Assembly: GCA_023053575.1 (NCBI GenBank)
Contig: JAKZAP010000014.1
Coordinates: 20,548,938-20,612,937 of the forward strand
Direction: 5' to 3'
DNA length: 64,000 nt
From: Branchinecta lynchi
Lineage: Eukaryota > Arthropoda > Branchiopoda > Anostraca > Branchinectidae
Shown: one piece after another, positions 55,740 through 64,000 of the stretch
Layout of the letters: each line of letters begins with the position of its first letter
Position numbering within the stretch: position 1 is the first letter of the stretch
Translations under genes and position numbers: made by a program
Notes under the pieces: generated by a model
The model's database searches: none
Told to the model about the DNA's origin: nothing
What the model saw: the letters and a program-made list of their open reading frames with translations, nothing else

Positions 55740-56520
55740 GAGAGAGAGAAATTATTTTTTAAGAAAGCAGAAGCTGCCGGCGACTATTTTGAGCTATTTT
55801 TTTAATTTCCTTTGTTCCGTATTTTACACACCATCATAGAAAGATGTGACTAATTTTAACTTTATTATTTTGTAGGTTCTAACGTCTTTATTTTTTACTT
55901 TAAAAAATCTTTACGCTTTTGTTACCGTATTGTTTTTTTGTCAATTACCAGACAAGAGAGAGAAATTCTTTTTTTAAGAAAGCAAAAGCAGGAGCTGCCG
56001 AAAACTATTTTGAGCTGTTTTCTTAGGTTCCTTTGTTCTATATTTAACACACCATCCAATTTTAACTTTATTGTTTTATAGGTTTTAACGTCTTTATTTT
56101 TTAATTTGAAAAATCGTTTTTGAGCTGTTTTTTAAGTTCCTTTGTTCCATATCCATATTTTACACACCATCCCATAAAGATCTGACTATTTTTAACTTTA
56201 TTATTTTGTAGGTTTTAACGTCTTTATTTTTGAATTTGAAAAATCTTTACGCTTTTATAACCGTATTGTTTGTTTTTGAATTACCTTAGATTGTCTAGAC
56301 TATTTAATATTTGCTTACTACATTTGCATATCCATCGCATTTTACACACCATCCCAGAAAGATGTGACTAATTTTAACTTTATTGTTTTTAACGTCTTTA
56401 TTTTTTAATTTGAAAAATCTTTACTCTTTTATTACCGTATTGTTTGTTTGTGAATTACCTTAGATTGTATGGACTATTTAATATTTGCTTACTACATTTG
56501 CATATCCATCGCATTTCCGT
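55740..56520 (+). repeat. Degenerate tandem repeat, about 4-5 partial units
   Basis: Blocks recur in order: TTTTACACACCATC, ATTTTAACTTTATT, TTTTGTAGGTT..AACGTC, TTTATTTTTTAATTTGAAAA, TTTACGCTTTT..ACCGTATTG. They occur near 55825, 56045, 56160 and 56338, with unit lengths of roughly 110-215 bp. TTAGATTGT..GGACTATTTAATATTTGC is duplicated at 56286 and 56460. Confidence 0.85.
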
Positions 56521-56832
56521 TTCCTGCGGGCTAAAATAAAATAATTTAATCTTTTGCAAAAAAACTGAAAAAATACTGATAAATATAAGTTCATTGGCAT
56601 ACAATTTCCTCCAGCGTAAGCAATACATGAGCTTTCCTTGTTTCACTGTACATTTTTGTTTAGTTAAGAAGAAAATGGTATCCACTATGCCGAACCAAAT
56701 GTAGTCCAATGTTCTAAAAAAAAGTTACATAGACTGTTTTAGCTTCTGTGCTGGAATCGTCGAAAAAGGAATGTCGTCAAAGGAACAACTTCCAAATAAA
56801 AACAAAAGTATAATCCTCTAGTCTTCTAAAAT

Positions 56833-57250
56833 GTGCAACAGCCTAAACCGGGATCGACTAAGAAGGCACAGCATAGCGCAAAACTATGCGGAAAACTATG
56901 CCGCAACTTTGGCTCCTCCCTTCTCCAGCACCCCATGTACCGTTCATTCCTTCCCCCACCCTTTGTTCCTGTAAGATCTCGTCCCCCCCGAGAAGTGGCT
57001 GAAAAGGTTCCCAAACTGACCCCAATCTACTGTAACACTATGCGCTACAGTAGAAGCTTTGTGCCTAGCTTCGTAAAGCAGTACAATGATCTTTAGCATT
57101 ATCTGCCTTGTTGTTTTTATTTTCTTTTAATTATGTGTTGACAACTTATTTTATCTCTGTTTATGACTATAAAAACATCGTATTTGGGCTCTGCCCACGA
57201 GAGATATGTTTTGCTTTATTATTAAATAAATTGAAAAATTGCATTGGCAC
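56833..57250 (+). pseudogene. LINE C-terminal fragment and 3' end
   Basis: The frame ends CNTMRYSRSFVPSFVKQYND and a stop at 57094-57096. This RYxRSFVPS..K.YN pattern is the usual C-terminus of CR1/Jockey-type ORF2. An AT-rich 3' region with CTGCCCACGAGAGATATG and AATAAATTG follows. There is no reverse transcriptase core. The upstream start of similarity is unclear. Confidence 0.55.
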
Positions 57251-57845
57251 AAGAATTAAAAAGAGATTAGTAATTAGTACAAGTAGACAAGTAAGTGAGA
57301 GTTCGTAACTGAAGAGCTTAAGAGAAAGCACGTTAGAGCATTGTCCCTGCCCCTCAGTCTGAAGCCTAAGGGTATTTTAGTTCACGTGCCTCTTTTCAGT
57401 ACTCGTACCTCTTTTTAGTCGATCTATACCGACCATACTGCACACCTGTTCTTCTGGTGCTTTACTTTGTTTATCCATCCATAACTTTTAAAGCCATTTC
57501 TAACTCCATGTTCAATTTCTTGCCCCCACTCTATTGACTTTTCATTACAGCAATATTTCTTTCCTGTCAAAAATTATTTGACAGAATTCGAAAAAGCAGG
57601 TTGTCAATATTTTGTTTCCGAAGTCGGGGATGATTCACTAGTGGACGAAACTGGTGCGCTATTTCTTTCCTGGCAGTCTGAGCCGTTCTAATTATCTTTC
57701 TACTGCTTTCTAAATATACTTTCCGAGTATTAGTCAGCCTTCCTGGCCTGTGGCACGTATCTGTCAATACATTCGCCGATCTCACAATTTGCAGTTTGAC
57801 AGTTTGTGAATTGGCGATTTGCGATTGCTGTTCTCTGTCGCTTCG
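57251..57845 (+). other. Non-coding, no feature recognised
   Basis: The 160-codon minus-strand frame at 57567-58049 runs into the foldback element and has no domain signature. Confidence 0.4.
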
Positions 57846-58271
57846 AGCTATATAATATGGAATAAATACGTCGAATCTTTTCGAGGAATCGATAGAAAGT
57901 CTTCTATTTTTGTTATGAAGTCTTCGAGAAACTACAGGAAGTATTTGAGAAAAGATAAAAAGTAATTGAATTAGGTATTCGAGAATTACGTAAAGTATTC
58001 GAGAATGACAAAAAAGTATTCGAGAATTTTTATTTTTTAAGTTCTCCAACGTCTTTTTGTCATTTGGTCATTCTCGAGTTCCTTATTTGAATTTAAATGT
58101 CAAATATCTTTTATAAATTCTCGTTTCGACGTAGAAAAAATCTTGAAAACTTTTCGGTGATTCTCGAATACAAACACCGATTCCTGGAAGACAGTTAAGG
58201 GATTCTCGAATACATTTTGGGATTTTTGAATACATTTTGAAGTATTTAGTCTCTAATCTGTTCCATATAGC
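57846..58271. mobile_element. Foldback element rich in TTCGAGAA, copy 2
   Basis: AGCTATATAATATGGAATAA at the left pairs with CTGTTCCATATAGCT at the right. Inside are ATTCGAGAATGAC-type units on the left half and TTCTCGAATAC-type units on the right half, as in 11544-12060. Confidence 0.75.
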
Positions 58272-58779
58272 TAACCCCATTGATGCAGTTACCTCTGTCT
58301 CTCTGCACAGTCTCTCTGTAACTTCACGTTTTGCAATAAAAAGTAAAAGCATACCACAGCAACATAACCGTGCTAATTTAAAATTTGCAACGTATCATTT
58401 TTGTCATGACTGCCAGTTCGTGTGTAGTAACAAGGCACCGACTTCCCTTGGATAGAAAAAAAGAAGCAACCATAGAAACAAAAGTTTGTATCCGATTGCC
58501 GTTTACGCATACTTGCGGTTGCGGATCAGTTTTGGCCTATATTTGTTGCAGTAAACTTTCGTCCAAACGGTTTAAGTTCCGTCAAGTGTTCTTGTTATCT
58601 TCTATGCTTCTCTAAGAGAAACTGTTTACTCGAGTTTGTGTGTACGTTGTGCCTGCCGAGGGTGTTTTGAAATTCTCGCTTTTCTGTTTGTTATTCTTTT
58701 GTTTCTTGTTTTTCTTATTTTTCTGTTTCTTATTTTTGTTCGCTGACAATCGCTTCCCACAGCCGCATTATCAGTAGAT
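58272..58779 (+). other. Non-coding, no feature recognised
   Basis: Nothing can be assigned; T-rich near 58670-58740. Confidence 0.4.
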
Positions 58780-59175
58780 AGTCCTTCAGCCCAAGCTGAC
58801 TGCGAATCATATCTGACGGTGCAAAACGGATAAGTCAGCTACATTTTATTCGAGCTATATTTCGGCCCTTCTTAGCAAGGGTTCTTTTCAGCCTCAACCC
58901 GCTCAAGCTGGAAAATAAACTTGTGGGAAAATAATTATATGTTAAATATTCCTTCAGACCATTGTCCAGCTTGAGCAAGAAGTGCCGAAATATAGCTCTA
59001 ATAAAATGTAGCTGACTTATCCGTTTGCATCGTCAAATAATTATATGTTCTTCCTTAAATTTCTGATTTTATGAACTTCTTCTCTGAAAATTGGTTGGAG
59101 TTAAAGCTGGTGCTGCGATTTATAATATGTAGAATAAAATGTAGCTGACTTATCCGTTTTGCACCGTCAAATACG
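58780..59175. repeat. Hammerhead-like repeat family, three partial copies in inverted order
   Basis: 58783-58925 (minus) and 58975-59042 (plus) are inverted copies of the family, and 59124-59172 is a third piece. Shared blocks are ATGTAGCTGACTTATCCGTT, GGGCCGAAATATAGCTC and TTGCACCGTCAAAT. AGCTGACT..AGTCAGCT (58792-58841) encloses a further hairpin. The core at 58860-58891 reads CTGAAAA..GAAA, a decayed version of CTGANGA. Confidence 0.65.
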
Positions 59176-60419
59176 CATTTTCAGTGTCCTTTCCTCATCC
59201 TTGCTAGCTATGACCGCTACAATGTTTTGCGTGACCCTATAAACAACACCCAAGCGTCCCAGTTACTCCAGGAACTGATAAGAAAGAATGTTCAACTCGG
59301 ACTGTAGCTCCGTACGAGAAGCAACTGTCTGCATGTGCTCCTACCCTCTGGAAAAGATTACGCGCTAAGTTATAGTATCACCGGTTATTACGCGTAGCGG
59401 TTTCACATTTGTTCCCAAAAAGAAGGGGCAGAGATTTGCCAAATGTATTTTGTGCGAATTGTTCACTCCAGCGTAGCTTATTAATTCCTGGATTATTTCT
59501 GGTGACGTAGCACCTTGCATGCCGCTTGTAGATTGCGACAAAATTTTGCTGAAAAGCCATAAGTTATACGCATTACGCTCAACGCAGTGCTTTGTATTTA
59601 CACTTGCTTAGTAGATGCACTTATTTCGCATTGGTGTTTGTAAGCTGCTTTGGCAGTACTAAACTGGTTTTGGTCAGAGGCGATGATTAGTATTGTCAAC
59701 TCTTTCCCTCATAATTTGAGGACCAGACTATAGTAAATATAAACAAATACAGTTCTATTTTATTCTCAGCCAAATAGTCATCTCACAATAGTATAGATAC
59801 TGTAGTATAAATACTGTAAGTATAAATACTGTAAGGGTGATGGTCAAATTCCCTCAACTCATGGAAGAAACAACACATGAAATAACTTAGGGGGGTCAGT
59901 GTACATCATAAGTGAAGCTAAAACCGGCTAGCAAGAAGGGAGGGTAGTCCATCATGCTTTAATTCTTGACAAAATAAATAATCAGTATAATAACACGAAT
60001 TTTCTATAACTCCTGCTGGACAACGACGATGTATTTAAATATGAATATCGTCAGTTCTTCAGGCGATTAATAAACTCCGAATAATAAACTGTTTAGATTT
60101 AATGTGTCAGTATGTTGAATGTTTATTTATTGTAGGTTTGTCGTGCCGCCTTATCAGTTTATAATATACAATTTATATTGTATATTATAATGCGGCTAGG
60201 GAGCCGGAGGAGGAATTTACAATATTTGAAATAAGCCACTCGCAGAGTCTGGCGATCTTATTTACGAAACAGATGAGCCATGCCGACTAAAAACAGAAGC
60301 TCAGGGGCGCAATAAGCGTTGTAAAGCGAACAAAAATTGCGGTCTTTGAAACCAAATGTTCATGTTCATGTTCTTCATGCAAATGTTCATGTTCTGACCC
60401 AAGTCTCCGTTTCTCTGCC
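59176..60419 (+). other. Non-coding; AT hairpin at 60159-60190
   Basis: 60159-60190 is a perfect 13-bp inverted repeat TTATAATATACAA with a 6-base loop. A GTATAAATACTGTAA repeat lies near 59805-59835. No gene was recognised. Confidence 0.5.
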
Positions 60420-60429
60420 TTGCTTTCTG

Positions 60430-60535
60430 GGATATGAATGAATGAATGAATGAATTTATGACGCACTGCCCAAGGGCGTAAGTGCAGTAAAAAAGATAAA
60501 GAAATATAAAATAATCGCATATTTACCAAGTGCGT
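60430..60535 (-). mobile_element. LINE 3' end with TTCA tail, minus strand
   Basis: ATGAATGAATGAATGAATGA then ATTTATGACGCACTGCCC and GGGCGTAAGTGCAG; reversed, this is a typical 3' end with a TTCA microsatellite tail. Confidence 0.5.
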
Positions 60536-60883
60536 TTCCTTCCTCTTCCCTCATTCATCCAACTCCACTGACGACTTAATGGGCCGATTGACACGTCTTT
60601 AGTGGTCATAAAGGGTGATTCATCCTGAAACGCCCACTATATTAAGAACGATGGGACGTATATGGTGGTCTTTGCCTGTCGAGGTAACAGACTAATGAGT
60701 TCCAAGACGAACGAATGTGCTGTCCGTGAAAATGGTTGTTTCTGCAGAAAATTGAGCTTAGACATGCAAGCTAACGCGAGGATTACTAATCTGATGAGTA
60801 ACACCTCGTATACCATTTGATTCGTTTTTTCGGTTCCGAAAGATGAAATTTAAACGTCAAGCCCTTAGAAACAACATCTACGA

Positions 60884-60884
<1 letters not shown>

Positions 60885-60921
<37 letters not shown>
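60885..60921 (+). repeat. Poly-A tract of 37 bases
   Basis: Uninterrupted A-run; it may be the tail of a retrotransposed sequence, though no source was recognised. Confidence 0.9.
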
Positions 60922-60923
<2 letters not shown>

Positions 60924-60959
60924 CCGCGAAAAACTTTGGAACAGAGAATGAACAGCTAT

Positions 60960-61290
60960 GTATGGATGTATGAATTTTATTCCAAAGAATCCCGGGGCCA
61001 GGCCCGTATCCAGGAATTTATTTCGGGAGGGTGGGGGGGGGCTATTGCCTGCTGGTCGGACAAAAAAGTTCAAAAAACACATAGATCAGAGGGAAAAGCC
61101 TAGGCTATAAAAATCATTATTTTTGTGTGTTTTGGGGGCGAGGTTTGAACCCCCTAACCCCCCCTGGATACGGCCTTGCCCGGGGCCATGGCGGGAAAAC
61201 AAAATAAAACTCAAAAACTCAATATATACACCGAGAGGAGGGAACCCTTAATCCAAAAAACGCCCCCGATGCTCCATAGCCTGCTTAAGG
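60960..61290 (-). mobile_element. LINE/SINE 3' end, copy 2, interrupted by a hAT-like MITE
   Basis: Reversed, it matches 18011-18166: TCTATGGAGCATCGGG..GCG, AAGGGTTCCCTCC, GCCATGGCCCCGGG and GGAATAAAATTCATAC. The hAT-like element at 60999-61178 sits inside the CCCGGGGC of this 3' end. Confidence 0.75.
60999..61178 (+). mobile_element. hAT-like 180-bp MITE, copy 5, nested
   Basis: Begins CAGGCCCGTATCCAGG and ends CCTGGATACGGCCTTG, flanked by perfect 8-bp repeats CCCGGGGC (60991-60998 and 61179-61186). The poly-G and poly-C tracts are shorter than in other copies. Confidence 0.95.
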
Positions 61291-62404
61291 AACCTCCCAA
61301 GCCGGCGAAGGTCATCCAGAATTTACGAAAGCTGGTCTTAGATTTTTAATATGCAGGAAACGGCAGAAAATCTAATCCCCTACTGAGGGGCGAAATATCT
61401 CACTTGTCTTGACCAAGGAAGAGATAGTTGCACAGGAACCAAAATTCAAGCACAATGACAACCACTGTTGCCATATTTAAATGAATATATTATTTATTTC
61501 CGCATTAGCGGAAAAGAGTATCATGGTGTATCACTGGATTTTCCGGAAAACTGGCGTATTTTGTCGGAGAGTGGCGTAAAAATTTGTCTGGCCCGTGGCG
61601 TAAAACTTCGCTTCTGGCGTTTTAAGACTTTCTTAGGATTTTGCGCAAAAAAGTTTGGCAGGTTTTTGAAAGGTTGTGGCTTGCTTCTTGGACCAGGGTA
61701 TTTCAACATTGGCGACAACTTAGGGTCTGGGGTTGTAACCGCTAAAACGCTTTTGTTCTATACGCCACCGGCTTCCCTACTCAGTCTTGAGTAGGTGTAG
61801 CCTACAGAAAACCAAACTAGACCCGCCCCCTCTTTTCAATTCAGTTCAATATAATCTAAAAAAAAAACAGACAACGGACAAGCCGATGGATTTTTTTTTT
61901 GCGTCGAAACATAACGTCATAACATAACAATCTACAAGTATACAATTTTGCGACATTTATACTGACGTCTTATCATAAATATGGTCAATAATAATTAGCT
62001 TGGGCTCAAAGAATATTTATGGTCAATAACATAATAGACTACAATTAATAAAATACAATAACATAAAAATGTAATCATAAATTTTGTGTCCATTCTCTCA
62101 TCATCGTGCCGACAGATGATCAGGTTTTCGGCCGAATTTCCTGAACTTACATCACAAAGTTGAAAACATCGCTGCTTTTCCGTGTAGAATTGATGACGGT
62201 GCGGACAAAGCTGGCATGAATTCCATTCCCGAGGGGGATGTTTCATACCAAGCAAGGTACCAAACAAAATTAGAGAAACGAGATTTTCCGGGGTTTTTGT
62301 CTTACGTTTTTTGAGGAAGGTTTGCCGGAAGTGCAACCGAAATATCCGAAATTTTGTTTATCCCTCGCACATGATCGTTAGAGGGATAACTAGCTGATCG
62401 AGAA
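61291..62404 (+). other. Non-coding, no feature recognised
   Basis: A reversed AATTCAGTTCAATATAATCT stretch near 61840 resembles the LINE tail at 29085. The 108-codon frame at 61468-61794 and the 113-codon minus-strand frame at 61995-62336 have no family signature. Confidence 0.4.
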
Positions 62405-63980
62405 AAACAAGACCAAAGGTTTCGATGGGATCCCAAAAATTCAATATCTGATCCAGACAACTGGGTCTTGTCTTAGCCAGATCCAGTCTTCGCCAGACTC
62501 CTTGAACATTTTAACAATTAAAATTCAAACACAGATTAAGGCCAAATAGCTAATCACCTGAGAAAACCAAGTTCAGATTTGGATTCAGCATGTGTGTTTA
62601 CCCCTATAAGTCATATCTGTTTTGACGAAAACTTCCTGCCACTTCTGCCAATTTCCCGGTTCCGGCCGAACTCCAGAACTACTTGTCCGGCGAAAAAAGA
62701 AAGCTCAAACACGAAATCAGGGTATCTTCTTTCCCAAGTAATGAACATCTAATCAACTTCAAATAGAAATTTAGCTTATAACAAATTTTCCGATTCCAGC
62801 CGGATTCCGGTCGAACTATATGTCCGGGTAAAATACGATTGTCACACAGGGACTTAGCATCTCTTCTTACCCCTAAATCGCTTATCCAATCAACTAGAAA
62901 TAAAACTTTGACTTCCAACAGTTTTCCGGTTTTGGCCGGATTCCGGACGAACTACATGTCCGGGTAGAAACTTATTTTCACATAAGTGTTCAGCATGTCT
63001 TCTTGCCCTGAATCGAACATCCAATCAACTCCAAATTAAACTTTCAATTTTGACAAACTTTCCGGTTTGGGCCGGATTCCGGTCGAAATACTTGTCCGTC
63101 GAGAAAATAGTTTTCACCATCGTCTTCAGCATGTCTCCCTACCTCTAAATCGAACATTTAATCAACTTCAAATAAAACTTTTACTTTCAACAAACTTTCC
63201 GGTTTGGGCCGGATTCCGGGCGAAATACTTGTCCATCGAGAAAATAGTTTTCACCATCGTCTTCAGCATGTCTTCCTACCCCTAAATCGAACATCTAATC
63301 AATTTCAAATAAAACTTTTACTTTCAACAAACTTTCCGGTTTTGGCCGGATTCCGGACGAAATACTTGTCCGTCGAGAAAATAATTTTCACCATCGTCTT
63401 CAGCATGTCTTCCTACCCCTAAACCGAACATCTAATCAACTTCAAATAAAACTTTTACTTTCAACAAACTTTCCGGTTTTGGCCGGATACCGGACGAAAT
63501 ACTTGTCCGTCGAGAAAATAATTTCCACCATCGTCTTCAGCATGTCTTCCTACCCCAAAATCGAACATCTAATCAACTTCAAATAGAACTTTTACTTTCA
63601 ACAAACTTTCCGGTTTTGGCCGGATTCCGGGCGAACTGCTTGTCCGATGACAAAATAGTTTTCACCATCGTGTTCAGCATGTCTTCTTACCCCATAATCG
63701 ACTATCACATTAGCTGTTTCAAAATATTTTGTTTGTCCCTTAATTTCAATCCCCTCCCCCACCCCTAAATGTAGAGCTACAAAGCCCATCTACGAACTTG
63801 ACTGGTCCGACGACCCAACGAACCTTCTCACCAAGTTTCATCAAAATATCTCATTCCCTTCGAGAGTTATCGTGCTTACAGACGGACGGACAGACGGACG
63901 GACGGACGGACGGACGGACAGACGGACAACTTTTGCGATGTCATAGGTATCCCTCCACTTACGTTTTGGGATCCCAAAAA
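62405..63980 (-). repeat. GGATCC composite element, copy 5, with 8-unit array
   Basis: Begins AACAAGACCAAAGGTTTCGA and ends TACGTTTTGGGATCCCAAAA. Between them are eight units of about 137 bp (CCGGTTTTGGCCGGATTCCG near 62656, 62788, 62924, 63061, 63198, 63335, 63472, 63609), the block AGCCCATCTACGAA and a GGAC/AGAC microsatellite (63880-63925). It is the longest array in the window. Repeated open frames starting at 63067 and 63204 are array artefacts. Confidence 0.9.
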
Positions 63981-64000
63981 CGAAAATCGATTTTTTCTAA

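Noticed and set aside
57567..58049. 160-codon minus-strand open frame
   Set aside because: Half of it lies in the TTCGAGAA foldback element; no family signature.
63067..63422. Near-identical 72-codon frames at 63067 and 63204, looking like a duplicated small gene
   Set aside because: They are exactly one array unit (137 bp) apart and arise from the tandem repeat.
62656..63640. Regular repeats considered as a CRISPR array
   Set aside because: The 137-bp unit is continuous, without unique spacers, and the host is an animal.
52014..64000. Terminal RBPMS exon (RW..P, GW..RQ type)
   Set aside because: I looked for these motifs by eye on the plus strand and found none.

Overview
This is a repeat-rich animal (metazoan) nuclear window. 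The only protein-coding gene I can support is a spliced plus-strand orthologue of couch potato / RBPMS, an RNA-binding protein with one RRM domain. Four internal exons are recognisable, at 15310-15387, 16980-17096, 43445-43583 and 51832-51989. All have GT/AG borders, their phases join without a break, and together they give 164 codons. They are separated by introns of about 1.6, 26.3 and 8.2 kb. The C-terminal part ([31 protein letters not shown]) resembles arthropod couch potato from memory, so an arthropod host is my best guess, at moderate confidence. The 5' exon(s) with the start codon were not found and probably lie to the left of the window. The 3' end may lie to the right, or in an extended last exon ending at a TGA at 52011-52013.

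Almost everything else is transposable-element debris, and I saw no intact transposase or reverse transcriptase. Several families of short non-autonomous DNA elements can be defined by termini and target-site duplications. They are: a hAT-like 180-bp family (five copies, 8-bp duplications, long poly-G/poly-C tracts); a piggyBac-like 445-bp family (three copies at TTAA); a second TTAA family (two copies); a Tc1/mariner-like family with termini CACTGTAAAAAG (TA duplications, several copies); a pogo/Tigger-like family with termini CAGTAGAGGTATGCTT (TA duplications, four copies); a family with CCGATGAAAAATTT termini (five copies); and several foldback elements. Insertions are often nested, so their relative ages can be read directly. 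LINE remnants (C-terminal reverse-transcriptase fragments and 3' tails ending in TTCA, TTGA or ACCT repeats) and tRNA-derived SINE-like units fill further space.

Layout: 1-1427 large inverted duplication of a LINE-bearing element; 3434-4397, 23632-24409, 28943-30486, 44350-45313 and 62405-63980 five copies of a composite element carrying a tandem array with a 137-bp unit (4 to 8 units); 5235-10150 several nested MITEs; 10849-14075 TTAA element, foldback element and G-rich tandem region; 14502-17096 first two exons, each preceded within about 70 bp by a MITE; 17097-43444 the long intron with foldbacks, pogo-like, hAT, SINE and LINE pieces; 43445-51989 exons C and D with a strong inverted repeat just after exon C; 52000-64000 3' flank or last intron, with piggyBac-like, tandem, foldback and LINE pieces.

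Coding identities and element classes come from reading the sequence and from remembered family features; no search was run.
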